A stretch of DNA of 64,000 bases from Bacillus siamensis KCTC 13613 (GCF_000262045.1 NZ_AJVF01000039.1:62001-126000), one strand, 5' to 3'; positions 19,268 through 28,879 are shown, counted from the stretch's first letter. Notes: generated from the letters alone by a model not told the origin. Program-made: numbers and translations.

Positions 19268-20464
19268 GTGGATTATAATCGCGATGATGAACAGTACGCC
19301 CCCGAACAGCCCCGCCGCAGCAAGAGAGGATACTTCCTTTCTAGTCTGATCGGTGTCATCGTCGGGGCCGCGCTCATGGCTTTACTGCTGCCGTACTGGA
19401 CAGGCGGAGACCATGGTGAAAGCAGCAAAGGCGCCAATCAGCGTATCGGAAGCGAACAAGTGAAAACAGTCAACGTAAATGTCAACGATGCTGTCACGAA
19501 TATGGTCAGCCGTGTATCGGATTCGGTAGTCGGCGTTCTCAATATCCAAAAGACCGATATTTGGGGAGAGGGCGGCGAAGCGGGAAGCGGGTCCGGTGTC
19601 ATTTACAAAAAGAACGGAAACACTTCCTATATCGTAACCAATCACCATGTCATTGAAGGTGCGACTGAGATTGAGATCAGTCTGAAAGATGACTCGCGCG
19701 TGCCTGCCGATCTGATCGGGAGCGACCGTCTGATGGATCTGGCCGTGCTGAAGGTGAAGTCTGATAAAATCAAATCGGCCGCCCAGTTCGGCAATTCCGA
19801 TCAAGTCAAAGTCGGAGAACCGGTCGTGGCGATCGGAAATCCGCTCGGGCTTGAATTTGCGGGATCAGTGACACAGGGAATCATTTCTGGCAAGGAAAGA
19901 GCGGTGCCCGTTGACTCAAACGGCGACGGACAGCCGGACTGGAATGCGGAAGTGCTGCAGACTGACGCCGCGATTAATCCCGGCAACAGCGGCGGCGCTT
20001 TGATGGATATATCGGGTAAGGTGGTCGGCATCAACTCAATGAAGATCGCCGAATCCGCCGTTGAAGGAATCGGCCTGTCCATCCCTTCAAAGCTTGTCAT
20101 TCCCGTTATTCAGGATTTAGAAAAATACGGAGAAGTCAGACGGCCTTTCCTCGGTATCGAAATGAAATCTTTAACGGATATTGCGAGCTACCACTGGAGC
20201 CAGACGCTGAAACTTCCGAAAGGTGTTAAAACCGGGGCGGTCATTATGGGTGTCGACGCGTTTTCACCGGCCGGCAAAGCAGGGCTGAAAAAGCTTGACG
20301 TGATCACCGGTTTCGACGGTCATAAGGTCAACGACATTGTGGATCTTCGTGAACGTCTGTATCGCAAAAAGATCGGCGACCGTGTGAACATCACGTTCTA
20401 CCGTTCAGGAAAGAAAAAAACAGCGGAAGTCAAACTGACAGAAGCAGATCGATTACAGAAATAA
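19268..20464 (+). CDS. htrC: HtrC (YyxA), HtrA-type serine protease
   Basis: 398-residue membrane-anchored HtrA/DegP-type protease. A short cytoplasmic tail and TM helix ([19 protein letters not shown], about residues 23-41) precede a trypsin-like domain with catalytic His in TNHHVIEGA, Asp in LMDLAVLK and Ser in [11 protein letters not shown]-terminal PDZ domain follows (FLGIEMK onward, with [14 protein letters not shown]). It degrades or refolds proteins outside the membrane. GTG start at 19268; the only upstream purine-rich site (aaagga) is distant. Last gene of the wal operon. Confidence 0.92.
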   Translation: MDYNRDDEQYAPEQPRRSKRGYFLSSLIGVIVGAALMALLLPYWTGGDHGESSKGANQRIGSEQVKTVNVNVNDAVTNMVSRVSDSVVGVLNIQKTDIWGEGGEAGSGSGVIYKKNGNTSYIVTNHHVIEGATEIEISLKDDSRVPADLIGSDRLMDLAVLKVKSDKIKSAAQFGNSDQVKVGEPVVAIGNPLGLEFAGSVTQGIISGKERAVPVDSNGDGQPDWNAEVLQTDAAINPGNSGGALMDISGKVVGINSMKIAESAVEGIGLSIPSKLVIPVIQDLEKYGEVRRPFLGIEMKSLTDIASYHWSQTLKLPKGVKTGAVIMGVDAFSPAGKAGLKKLDVITGFDGHKVNDIVDLRERLYRKKIGDRVNITFYRSGKKKTAEVKLTEADRLQK

Positions 20465-20496
20465 AAAAGCAGCCCGGACATCCGGGCTGTTTTTTA
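20465..20496 (+). terminator. terminator of the wal operon
   Basis: CAGCCCGGA-ca-TCCGGGCTG with a run of T, directly after the htrC stop. Confidence 0.92.
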
Positions 20497-20541
20497 TTGT
20501 TTTATTTGTTAATATGATGAAGAAAAGGGGAGGTGAAACAC

Positions 20542-20625
20542 ATGAAAACGGCTGATGTGATCATCGTATTGAATGAAATCGAGGGTGAATGCGAAGGAAG
20601 AATTATTTTAGAATGCAGAATTTAA
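20542..20625 (+). CDS. 27-residue peptide of unknown function
   Basis: The peptide is MKTADVIIVLNEIEGECEG followed by RIILECRI. A very good ribosome binding site (ggggaggtg) lies six bases upstream, and a terminator follows 25 bases after the stop, so the ORF has the frame of a small transcription unit. It has two Cys, a hydrophobic first half and no signal peptide. I do not recognise it. It lies in a zone with two pseudogenes, so it could also be a remnant. Confidence 0.5.
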   Translation: MKTADVIIVLNEIEGECEGRIILECRI

Positions 20626-20649
20626 GAAAATGAAACATGTCATATCAAA

Positions 20650-20674
20650 CGTCCTTTTTCAGGGCGCTTTTTTT
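20650..20674 (+). terminator. terminator after the 27-codon ORF
   Basis: CGTCCT-ttttc-AGGGCG (one T:G pair) followed by seven or more T. Confidence 0.7.
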
Positions 20675-20913
20675 ATGCCGTTTTTTCCTGAAGGCGGGCC
20701 GCAACACGCTCAATTGATAATAGGCAGAAACAGACTGATGCTGCAAAATCGAAGCGGCAGGTGAAATTATTGTGATGTGCAGACTGCACCGTTTTAGGCG
20801 TTGACTTTAACCAATTCAGCTTAGATTCCGTTTTGTTTCAGATAAAAGCGAATAATAGAAGAGGAAGCGAAAAAAATAAGCACAGGCTGATACATCTAAG
20901 GAGAGACTGCATC
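20675..20913 (+). other. intergenic stretch without a recognisable gene
   Basis: No convincing ORF or hairpin is seen. TTGACTTTAACCAATTC near 20799 resembles a -35 region, but no paired -10 is clear. Confidence 0.3.
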
Positions 20914-21090
20914 ATGAATAAGTTGAAAGGCATCCGGCTGCTGAGTGCAGACGGCGGGTCTGCACTCATTGATTTGATAACGATGGGGGAAGACAATACC
21001 ATCGAGGCACATATCCGCTCTTTACGCGAAAAGCTGAAGGACAAAGAGCACAAGGTGCGGGGCGCCGAATGCAGGGCGGACCTGGGATGA
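20914..21090 (+). pseudogene. collapsed OmpR-type response regulator remnant
   Basis: A 58-codon ORF in the place expected for the partner of the next histidine kinase. NTIEAHIRSLREKLKDKEH matches the recognition-helix region of OmpR-type regulators (compare [14 protein letters not shown] in WalR), and HKVRGAE may be what is left of the wing. The receiver domain and most of the winged helix are missing, so an internal deletion is likely. It keeps a good ribosome binding site (aaggagag) and ends with an ATGA overlap into the kinase, so it may still serve as a translated leader. Confidence 0.55.
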
Positions 21091-22511
21091 AGCGGAGAAA
21101 GCTGTTCAGAACCCTGCGATTCCAGCTCCTGTTCAGGTCACTGGCGATTTTGGCCCTGCTGTTATGCTTCATCGGAGGCACTCAGTACATGTTTATGGCA
21201 CGGACGATGTATGAAAATCAGGCGGCCAGCATCCAAAGCTATATCCATTCAATGGATCAAAGTGTATGGAGGTCAATCAAAACCCTTGCCCGTTCCGAAA
21301 CACCGGCTCACCCGAATTTGATTTCCCCCGGGATGACGGCTGCTTTTATCAATCCATCATACAAGATGTCTGTTTTATCAGAAGACCCGCAAGCGGGAGC
21401 CGCCCCATCTTTTCCGAAAAACGTGTATCGGGATGCGCTGACAGACCCCATGGCGCTTCACTATCAGGTGGCTCACAATAAAGCGGGTAAGGAAATCATC
21501 GTCGTGTTTCAGGCGATTTCCGTTGACGGAAGACAGGCGGGAGTTGTGCAAATGAGTACGCTGACACAGCCTCTGAATGATTCGCTTTTCCGCCAGATCG
21601 GCATTTTTGCGGTGCTTTCCTTTGCGGCTCTGGTTATCGGGCTGTTTGTTTTCTTACCGATGATCCGGCTCACACTCAAGCCATTATCGCGCATTAGGCG
21701 TATGGTGGATGACATCAATGCCGCCAGTCTCGATAAACGGCTGCCGATTGATAAAAGGCAGGCAGAAATGGAGTCGCTGGGCATATCCATCAATCAGATG
21801 CTGGGACGGATTGGAACCGCGTTTCAGGCTGAAAAAGAAGCGAAGGAGCGCATCCGGCAGTTTGTATCAGACGCGTCACATGAGCTGAGAGCACCGCTTA
21901 CCTCCATTCACGGCTTTATTGAAATTTTAATGCGCGGAGCGGCGGAGAAGCCGGAGCAGAAAGAAAAAGCGCTTCAAAGCCTGTACGCGGAATCCGCCAG
22001 AGCGAATAAGCTGATAGAGGACCTTCTGTTTCTAGCGAAGATGGACCGGGAGCCGAGCTTTGAAATGAAAAAAGGCGCGCTGGGAGACGTCATTTTGGAA
22101 ATGGAGGCTCAGCTGAGGCTGCTGGCGGGAAACCGGAAGCTCGAGTTTTTTGTCGATCAAAAGATTGAAGCCGTTTTTGACAAAGACAAAATGAAGCAGG
22201 TCATTCTCAATCTTTTTTACAATGCGGTACAGCATACGGATAAAGAAACGGGCGTCATCACCGTCTCCCTGCAGAAAGACGGCGGAATCATGCTCATGAT
22301 GGCGGACAACGGAGCGGGCGTCGCCCCGGAGCATGTGCCTCATTTGTTTGATCGGTTTTACAGGGCACAAACCTCCCTATCCCGTAAATACGGCGGCGCC
22401 GGGCTGGGTCTTGCCATTACAAAAACCATTATCGACAGCCATAACGGAACAATTGAAGTGAAAAGCGAGCAGGGAAAAGGCTCCGTGTTCGTAATCCGGC
22501 TGCCGGGGTAA
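21087..22511 (+). CDS. sensor histidine kinase without an intact partner
   Basis: 474-residue membrane histidine kinase. TM1 is at about residues 18-36, TM2 at about 175-195 (FAVLSFAALVIGLFVFLPM), then HAMP (LKPLSRIRRMVDDINAASL), HisKA with His in VSDASHELRAPLTS, and HATPase with LFYNAVQHTDK, DNGAGVAPEH and GGAGLGLAIT. All kinase motifs look intact. ATG 21087 overlaps the stop of the collapsed regulator gene; the frame could begin at 21069 but without a better site. It may signal through an unlinked regulator, or may be decaying. Signal unknown. Confidence 0.85.
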   Translation: MKRRKLFRTLRFQLLFRSLAILALLLCFIGGTQYMFMARTMYENQAASIQSYIHSMDQSVWRSIKTLARSETPAHPNLISPGMTAAFINPSYKMSVLSEDPQAGAAPSFPKNVYRDALTDPMALHYQVAHNKAGKEIIVVFQAISVDGRQAGVVQMSTLTQPLNDSLFRQIGIFAVLSFAALVIGLFVFLPMIRLTLKPLSRIRRMVDDINAASLDKRLPIDKRQAEMESLGISINQMLGRIGTAFQAEKEAKERIRQFVSDASHELRAPLTSIHGFIEILMRGAAEKPEQKEKALQSLYAESARANKLIEDLLFLAKMDREPSFEMKKGALGDVILEMEAQLRLLAGNRKLEFFVDQKIEAVFDKDKMKQVILNLFYNAVQHTDKETGVITVSLQKDGGIMLMMADNGAGVAPEHVPHLFDRFYRAQTSLSRKYGGAGLGLAITKTIIDSHNGTIEVKSEQGKGSVFVIRLPG

Positions 22512-22742
22512 GCCTGTTGATCAAAAAGATCCCGCTCATACAAGAAGAATAATAAAATTCACCCGGACTATTTAGAATAGGAAAAACGGATGGAAGCCGC
22601 AGGAAAAAACCGATCCGAATCGTGTATGCCGATTATTATCCGAACGCGGGCCGGAGCGGACGTATCTGTCCCCCGCGTCAGCCAATTCAATGATTTAAGA
22701 TTTGAAAACAGTGAACACGAAACGCAGACGGTCGGTGACATC

Positions 22743-23336
22743 TAAAGGAAGTCAAGGACTTCTTCAGGCTGAACAAAGCCTTTAAATATCTGGTGCTGTC
22801 ACTCTCCGTTTTCTTTGCGATTACATCGGTTTTTTATATCGGAAGGGCTGTCCGTGCGTCACATATCCGTTATTTTTGCGGGACTGTCCATCTTACAGGC
22901 GCTGTGCTCCATCTTTTCTTCAAAGCCGGCGGAAAAATTCACGCCGAGGCGCGTGCTTCTGCTGACATTCTGCATCATCGGGGCGGCCTATCTGTTTATA
23001 CCTTCGGGCAGCCTGTACGTGACGATAGCCGCTTTTGTCGTCATTAACACGCTCTATGACGTGATAGAACCCGTCTCCAGTCAGGCGGTGAACAATGAGA
23101 TTCCGTCAAGAACGAGAGCCACGCTGCTGTCGATTATCAGTTTGATGACCTCGCTCTTCATGTTCATTGCCTTTCCGTTTATCGGATTCTTAACGGACTA
23201 TTTTGATTCAGCCTTGCTGCTGACCGCAATCGGGGTGTTATCCATCTTATTGTCGCTGTTTATGATGCTCAGCTTTTACAAACTGAAAGCGAGCGTCGCC
23301 ATCCAGTCGAGAATACGGAACATACATTGGCAGTGA
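22743..23336 (+). pseudogene. degraded MFS transporter, C-terminal part
   Basis: Two overlapping frames encode pieces of one transporter: KAFKYLVLSLSVFFAITSVF in one frame near 22770-22840, then SVRHISVIFAGLSILQALCS onward in the next (up to 23336), with at least six hydrophobic segments. A frameshift near 22850 and loss of the N-terminal half make it a pseudogene. The preceding 22512-22742 holds no recognisable gene and may be more of the same decay. Confidence 0.7.
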
Positions 23337-23391
23337 GCGAAAACTTTTGGTTTACCGGGGAGCAGCTCGCCAATCAGACATAACCAGACGA

Positions 23392-23419
23392 AAGGCTGAG
23401 GAGCATCTCAGCCTTTTTT
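23392..23419. terminator. terminator between the MFS remnant and rocR
   Basis: AAGGCTGAG-gagcat-CTCAGCCTT followed by T on the plus strand. It lies just beyond the 3' end of rocR and may serve both directions. Confidence 0.75.
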
Positions 23420-23428
23420 CAGTTGGAT

Positions 23429-24814
23429 TCATTTCATCCGGTCCAGACCGAATTTTTTCAGGCGGTATTGCAGGCTTTGTCTGCTGATTCCGAGCTCGTT
23501 TGCCGTTTTGGATATGTTATTGCCGTGTTTTCTCAGGGTCTTTTCGATCATATATTTTTCGAAGTTCTCCATTTTATCTTTTAAATCAGTGCCGGGCTGG
23601 GTGCTTGCGGCGGCTTTGGCGTCCGTGTCAGCCGGTTTGATTTTCATGCGGTATTGATAAGGAAGGTGGGCCGCCGTAATTGTCGTTTCATCCGTCATAA
23701 AGTTCATGGCGCCTTCAATCATATGTTCAAGCTCGCGAATGTTGCCCGGCCAGTCATATTCCAGGAAGAATCGCTGTACATCGTCACTGATCGAATCGAC
23801 ATGCATTTGGAACAGGTGATTGTTTTTCTGGATAAAGACTTCGGCCAGAGGCAGAATGTCTTCTTTGCGCTCCCGGAGCGGCGGAATAATCAGCGTGACA
23901 ACGCTTAATCGGTAGTATAAATCTTTGCGCAGCCGCTCTTCTGAAATGGCGGTGATCGGGTCTTCATTCATCGTGGCGATGATGCGGACGTCGATCGGTT
24001 TGTCCTGCGCTGATCCGATGCGCCTGATTTTCTTTTCCTGAAGGGCGCGGAGCAGCTTTGCCTGCAGGCTGAGATTGAGAGAATTGATCTCATCAAGGAG
24101 AAGTGTGCCTCCCTGCGCCTGCTCAAATAAGCCCGGCTGGTCGATGGCTCCGGTAAAGGCGCCTTTTTTCGTGCCGAATAAAATGCTTTCGACCAGACTG
24201 TCCGGCAGGGCGGCGCAATTTTGTGATATGAACGGGGCGCCTGAGCGCTGGCTGCCGTTGTGAATGCTTTGGGCGAACAGTTCCTTGCCCGTTCCCGTCT
24301 CACCGGCCAAAAGTACGGACGATGACGTGCGGGTTGCCCGTTTCGCGTTTTCGATGACTTCCCGGATAACCGGGCTGCTGCCGAGAATGCTGTCAAACGT
24401 GTAGCTGTTTTGTTCTTTTCTGTGCATATTCTCCCTGATCAGCCGTTCGAGCTTGGTGACGTCTTTGGCGATCTCCACGGCGCCTTTGATCTCGCCGTTT
24501 TGCACAATCGGGAAGGTGTGGTTGATCGTCGTGATTTCCTGGCCTTTGTTATTGAAATAGCTTTGCTTTACATTTTTAATCGTTTTGCCTTCCTGAAGGG
24601 CTTGGACGAGTGTGCTGTCCTGCTGACTGGAAAACATAAATACATCAGTCAGGTTTTTATGCAGGACGTCCCGTTCATCCATATCTTCAATCTGCATCAT
24701 TTTCTTATTGTAAATGACGGTGCTGCCCTTTTCGTCCACCACATGCAGCCCGACATCAATCTCTTCCAGAATGCTTTGTAACACGAGTGTGAAAAATTCG
24801 CTGGTTGTGTGCAG
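23429..24814 (-). CDS. rocR: RocR, sigma-L-dependent activator of arginine catabolism
   Basis: NtrC/NifA-type activator responding to ornithine or citrulline. A PAS domain (EIDVGLHVVDEKGSTVIYN) is followed by the AAA+ domain with Walker A GETGTGKELF, the sigma-54 contact loop KGAFTGA and Walker B TLLLDEIN, and a C-terminal Fis-type HTH (TANELGISRQSLQYRLKKFG). Start choice: the first in-frame ATG (24844) has no ribosome binding site, whereas GGGAGGGGG sits inside the ORF and points to CTG at 24814 (or ATT two codons earlier). CTG gives 461 residues, which I recall as the length of B. subtilis RocR. Confidence 0.9.
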   Translation of the reverse strand: MHTTSEFFTLVLQSILEEIDVGLHVVDEKGSTVIYNKKMMQIEDMDERDVLHKNLTDVFMFSSQQDSTLVQALQEGKTIKNVKQSYFNNKGQEITTINHTFPIVQNGEIKGAVEIAKDVTKLERLIRENMHRKEQNSYTFDSILGSSPVIREVIENAKRATRTSSSVLLAGETGTGKELFAQSIHNGSQRSGAPFISQNCAALPDSLVESILFGTKKGAFTGAIDQPGLFEQAQGGTLLLDEINSLNLSLQAKLLRALQEKKIRRIGSAQDKPIDVRIIATMNEDPITAISEERLRKDLYYRLSVVTLIIPPLRERKEDILPLAEVFIQKNNHLFQMHVDSISDDVQRFFLEYDWPGNIRELEHMIEGAMNFMTDETTITAAHLPYQYRMKIKPADTDAKAAASTQPGTDLKDKMENFEKYMIEKTLRKHGNNISKTANELGISRQSLQYRLKKFGLDRMK

Positions 24815-24874
24815 GTCAATTCCCCCTCCCAATCGTCGTAACATTCATTATTTTAAAATAAATTGATCAGGAAA

Positions 24875-24916
24875 CGCAAAAAAATTTTGCGCTTGCCTGA
24901 AGTTTGCACGCAAACT
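24875..24916 (+). promoter_or_regulatory. RocR upstream activating sites
   Basis: Two inverted repeats lie between the divergent rocR and rocD: CGCAAAA-aaa-TTTTGCG at 24875-24891 and AGTTTGC-ac-GCAAACT at 24901-24916. A looser GGAAAATTTTGC follows near 24920. They lie about 60-100 bases before the -24 element, as expected for RocR enhancer-like sites. Confidence 0.75.
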
Positions 24917-24973
24917 GCCGGAAAATTTTGCAGGATGAGAAAGAATGCTGGCGAAATATCCCGTTTTTTCGGA

Positions 24974-24990
24974 TTGGCACGGAACTTGCT
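24974..24990 (+). promoter_or_regulatory. sigma-L (sigma-54) promoter of rocDEF
   Basis: TTGGCAC-ggaac-TTGCT is an exact match to the -24/-12 consensus. Confidence 0.93.
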
Positions 24991-25052
24991 TTATAAAAAG
25001 GGAAAGCAAGATCTTATGTTGAATGATATACAAAACAAGGGGGAATCAGATT

Positions 25053-26258
25053 ATGTCAGCTTTCACAAAATCTCAAGAGATTATCAGCCAAACTTCACAT
25101 TACGGTGCGAACAACTACCATCCTCTTCCGATCGTTATTTCTGAAGCGCAGGGTGTTTGGGTAAAAGACCCTGAAGGCAATCAATATATGGATATGCTCA
25201 GTGCTTATTCTGCCGTGAACCAGGGACACAGACATCCGAAGATTATTCAGGCGCTGAAGGATCAGGCGGATAAAATCACTTTGACGTCACGCGCGTTCCA
25301 TAACGATCAGCTCGGCCCGTTTTATGAGAAAACAGCCAAGCTGACGGGAAAAGATATGATTCTGCCGATGAATACGGGGGCGGAAGCTGTTGAATCCGCT
25401 GTCAAAGCGGCGAGACGCTGGGCATATGAGGTCAAAGGAGTAGAAGATAATCAGGCGGAAATCATTGCGTGTATCGGCAACTTCCACGGCAGAACGATGC
25501 TTGCGGTATCCCTTTCTTCAGAAGATGAGTATAAACGCGGTTTCGGACCTATGCTTCCTGGTATAAAATTAATTCCATACGGAGATGCGGAAGCGCTGCG
25601 CCGGGCGATTACGCCGAACACAGCCGCTTTCTTATTCGAACCGATTCAGGGAGAAGCGGGCATCGTCATTCCGCCGGAAGGATTTTTACAAGAAGCGGCC
25701 GCTATTTGTAAGGAAGAAAATGTGCTCCTGATTGCTGATGAAATTCAGACGGGACTCGGCCGGACAGGGAAAAGATTCGCGGTTGACTGGGAAAATATCG
25801 TACCGGATATGTTTATCTTGGGCAAAGCGCTCGGCGGCGGGGTCTTCCCGATTTCGTGCATCGCGGCGAACCGTGATATTCTCGGCGTGTTTAATCCGGG
25901 TTCCCACGGCTCGACATTCGGCGGAAACCCGCTCGCTTGCGCGGTATCGCTCGCATCTCTTGAAGTCCTAGAGGAAGAAGGGCTGGCAGAGCGTTCCCTT
26001 CAGCTTGGCCGGTATTTTAAAGAAGAGCTTGAGAAAATCGATAACCCGATCATAAAAGATGTGCGCGGCCGCGGCCTGTTTATCGGCGTGGAACTGACTG
26101 AAGCGGCCCGCCCGTACTGTGAAAAGCTGAAAGGCGAAGGGCTTTTATGCAAAGAAACACATGATACCGTGATCCGGTTTGCACCGCCGTTAATGATTTC
26201 CCAGGAAGACTTGGACTGGGCGGTCCAAAAGATCACAAACGTGCTTCAAAACGCGTAA
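25053..26258 (+). CDS. rocD: ornithine aminotransferase
   Basis: 401-residue PLP enzyme of the class-III aminotransferases that converts ornithine and 2-oxoglutarate to glutamate semialdehyde and glutamate. [45 protein letters not shown] and the PLP-lysine segment [15 protein letters not shown] are present. ATG 25053 is preceded by aaggggga; an upstream in-frame start at 25023 would add ten residues absent from the family. First gene downstream of the sigma-L promoter. Confidence 0.97.
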   Translation: MSAFTKSQEIISQTSHYGANNYHPLPIVISEAQGVWVKDPEGNQYMDMLSAYSAVNQGHRHPKIIQALKDQADKITLTSRAFHNDQLGPFYEKTAKLTGKDMILPMNTGAEAVESAVKAARRWAYEVKGVEDNQAEIIACIGNFHGRTMLAVSLSSEDEYKRGFGPMLPGIKLIPYGDAEALRRAITPNTAAFLFEPIQGEAGIVIPPEGFLQEAAAICKEENVLLIADEIQTGLGRTGKRFAVDWENIVPDMFILGKALGGGVFPISCIAANRDILGVFNPGSHGSTFGGNPLACAVSLASLEVLEEEGLAERSLQLGRYFKEELEKIDNPIIKDVRGRGLFIGVELTEAARPYCEKLKGEGLLCKETHDTVIRFAPPLMISQEDLDWAVQKITNVLQNA

Positions 26259-26328
26259 AACCTTGATATAGCAACGCTTTCCCTCGGCTTGTATGGAATT
26301 TACAAATAAAAAATTCAGCACACTCTAT

Positions 26329-26356
26329 TTGCGCGGCGACAGTATTTTAGTATAAT
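26329..26356 (+). promoter_or_regulatory. possible sigma-A promoter between rocD and rocE
   Basis: TTGCGC, 16-base spacer, TATAAT, within the 223-base rocD-rocE gap. Sequence match only. Confidence 0.35.
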
Positions 26357-26481
26357 GTATCTTTATGTACGAAAATGAATTTCATATAACTTTCATATAC
26401 AAATAGAGGCTCTTTGGACAGCAAATCGGTTTCAAAGCACCGGCTTGGTTCCAATACAAGTTGCTGAAGGGGTGCAGAATA

Positions 26482-27882
26482 GTGAATACAAATCAAAAAG
26501 AGAATCAGCTTCAGCGCACAATGAAATCGCGCCATTTGTTTATGATTTCATTGGGCGGAGTAATCGGCACCGGGTTTTTCCTGAGTACCGGATATACAAT
26601 CAACCAGGCGGGACCGCTGGGCGCGGTTCTGTCTTATCTGGTCGGCGGTTTTATTATGTTTTTGACAATGCTCTGCTTAGGCGAGCTTGCGGTTGCCCTT
26701 CCCGTATCAGGGTCGTTTCAGACGTACGCCACCAAATTTATCAGCCCCGCTTTCGGTTTCGCATTCGGCTGGCTGTACTGGCTCGGCTGGGCGGTGACAT
26801 GCGCCATTGAGTTTTTATCTGCGGGACAATTGATGCTCCGCTGGTTTCCGCATGTTCCCGTATGGGTGTGGTGCCTCGTGTTTGTCGGGCTGATGTTTCT
26901 TTTGAACGCCATTACCACAAAAGCGTTCGCTGAGTCGGAATTTTGGTTTTCCGGCATTAAAATTTTAGTCATTCTGCTGTTTATTATTTTGGGAGGCGCC
27001 GCCATGTTCGGCCTGATCGATCTGAAACACGGCGAGCAGGCACCTTTCTTCTCTCATTTTTATGAGGATGGATTGTTTCCGAACGGCATGAAGGCGATGC
27101 TTGTTACGATGATTACCGTAAACTTCGCGTTCCAGGGAACGGAGCTGATCGGGGTTGCCGCGGGAGAAAGTGAAGACCCCGAGAAAACGATTCCGCGCTC
27201 TATCCGGCAGACGGTATGGAGAACGCTTGTCTTCTTCGTTCTCTCTATCATCGTCATTGCCGGCATGATTCCGTGGAAGCAGGCGGGAGTGGTCGAAAGC
27301 CCGTTTGTCGTGGTGTTTGAACAAATCGGAATCCCGTATGCCGCTGATATCATGAACTTTGTTATCTTAATTGCGCTGCTGTCAGTGGCCAACTCAGGCC
27401 TGTTTGCATCGACGCGTATCCTATATGCCATGGCGAACGAAGGACAAGCTTTTAAAGCGCTCGGCAAAACAAATAAACGCGGCGTGCCGATGAACGCGCT
27501 GATTGTGACGCTGGCCGTCGCCTGCCTGTCGCTGCTGTCTAAAGTGGCAGCGCCGGAAACCGTTTATATGTTTCTTTTATCATTAGCCGGACTAAGCGCG
27601 CAGGTCGGCTGGATTACGATTTCTCTGTCGCAGCTGATGTTCAGACGGAAATACATCCGCGAAGGCGGCAAAGTGAAAGACCTTAAGTTTAAAACACCGC
27701 TGTACCCGGTGCTGCCTATTGTCGGGCTGACATTAAATACGGTCGTTCTGATCAGTCTCGCATTTGATTCAGAACAGCGGCTCGCCCTTTATTGCGGCAT
27801 CCCGTTCATGGCGGTGTGCGTTATCGTCTATCATCTGTATGTAAAAAAGCATAAACAGTCAGAAAAACAGATAGAGCTTTAA
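26482..27882 (+). CDS. rocE: RocE, arginine/ornithine permease
   Basis: 466-residue amino acid permease of the APC superfamily with about 12 membrane helices. It begins with the typical RTMKSRHLFMISLGGVIGTG, which includes the conserved G-G-x-I-G-T-G loop in TM1, and contains ESEDPEKTIPRSIRQT between helices. It takes up arginine or ornithine for the pathway. GTG 26482 follows aaggggtg by nine bases; the ORF-initial TTG at 26461 precedes that site. Confidence 0.95.
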   Translation: MNTNQKENQLQRTMKSRHLFMISLGGVIGTGFFLSTGYTINQAGPLGAVLSYLVGGFIMFLTMLCLGELAVALPVSGSFQTYATKFISPAFGFAFGWLYWLGWAVTCAIEFLSAGQLMLRWFPHVPVWVWCLVFVGLMFLLNAITTKAFAESEFWFSGIKILVILLFIILGGAAMFGLIDLKHGEQAPFFSHFYEDGLFPNGMKAMLVTMITVNFAFQGTELIGVAAGESEDPEKTIPRSIRQTVWRTLVFFVLSIIVIAGMIPWKQAGVVESPFVVVFEQIGIPYAADIMNFVILIALLSVANSGLFASTRILYAMANEGQAFKALGKTNKRGVPMNALIVTLAVACLSLLSKVAAPETVYMFLLSLAGLSAQVGWITISLSQLMFRRKYIREGGKVKDLKFKTPLYPVLPIVGLTLNTVVLISLAFDSEQRLALYCGIPFMAVCVIVYHLYVKKHKQSEKQIEL

Positions 27883-27955
27883 ATCTTTTCGTGTCCAAGT
27901 CATCTTTGAGAAACCCGCACAGGACAACATACAACATGTTGAGGTGGAAAAACGG

Positions 27956-28846
27956 ATGAACAAGAATATCTCAGTTATTGGAATGCCGATGGATTTAGGA
28001 CAAGCACGACGCGGAGTGGACATGGGCCCAAGCGCCATCCGCTACGCGCATCTCATTGAACGGTTATCTGACATGGGGTATGCGGTGGAAGACTTAGGCG
28101 ACATCCCCGTCAATCGTGAAAAACTCAAAAATGATGAAGAGCTGAAAAATCTGAACTCTGTGCTTTCGGGGAACGAGCAGCTCGCCCACAAGGTGGACAG
28201 CGTTATTGAGAATGAGCGGTTCCCACTCGTCTTGGGCGGCGATCACAGCATCGCGATCGGAACGCTGACAGGAACGGCCAAGCACTATAAACAGCTCGGC
28301 GTCATCTGGTACGATGCGCACGGCGATTTAAACACGCTGGAAACATCGCCGTCAGGCAATATTCACGGAATGCCGCTGGCCGTCAGCCTCGGCGTCGGGC
28401 ACGACACATTGGTGAATCTGGGCGGCTATGCCCCGAAAATCAAGCCGGAAAACGTCGTCATCATCGGCGCGAGATCGCTTGACGAAGGCGAGCGTGAATA
28501 CATTAAGGAAACAGGCATGAAGGTCTATACGATGCATGAGATTGACCGCCTCGGCATGACGAAGGTCATTGAAGAAACCATTGACTACCTGTCAGACTGT
28601 GACGGCGTTCACCTCAGCCTTGATCTCGACGGCCTCGATCCGAGCGACGCGCCCGGCGTAGGGACGCCTGTCGTCGGCGGCATCAGCTACCGTGAAAGCC
28701 ATTTGGCAATGGAAATGCTGCATGATGCCGACATTATCACCTCAGCTGAATTTGTCGAAGTCAACCCGATCCTCGATCACAAAAACAAAACCGGCAAAAC
28801 AGCGGTTGAGCTGGTGGAATCTTTGTTGGGAAAAAAACTATTATAA
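27956..28846 (+). CDS. rocF: arginase
   Basis: 296-residue manganese enzyme splitting arginine into ornithine and urea. The metal-binding motifs are VLGGDHSIAIGT, WYDAHGDLNT and LSLDLDGLDPSDAPG, and the C-terminal EFVEVNPILD is present. ATG 27956 is preceded by gaggtgg. Last gene of rocDEF, followed by a strong terminator. Confidence 0.97.
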   Translation: MNKNISVIGMPMDLGQARRGVDMGPSAIRYAHLIERLSDMGYAVEDLGDIPVNREKLKNDEELKNLNSVLSGNEQLAHKVDSVIENERFPLVLGGDHSIAIGTLTGTAKHYKQLGVIWYDAHGDLNTLETSPSGNIHGMPLAVSLGVGHDTLVNLGGYAPKIKPENVVIIGARSLDEGEREYIKETGMKVYTMHEIDRLGMTKVIEETIDYLSDCDGVHLSLDLDGLDPSDAPGVGTPVVGGISYRESHLAMEMLHDADIITSAEFVEVNPILDHKNKTGKTAVELVESLLGKKLL

Positions 28847-28854
28847 AATATGCG

Positions 28855-28879
28855 CCTCCGCACCTGCGGAGGTTTTTTT
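28855..28879 (+). terminator. terminator of rocDEF
   Basis: CCTCCGCA-cc-TGCGGAGG followed by seven T. Confidence 0.93.

Noticed and set aside
23654-23908. Plus-strand ORF opposite rocR
   Set aside because: Antisense shadow of a well-supported gene, with no ribosome binding site.
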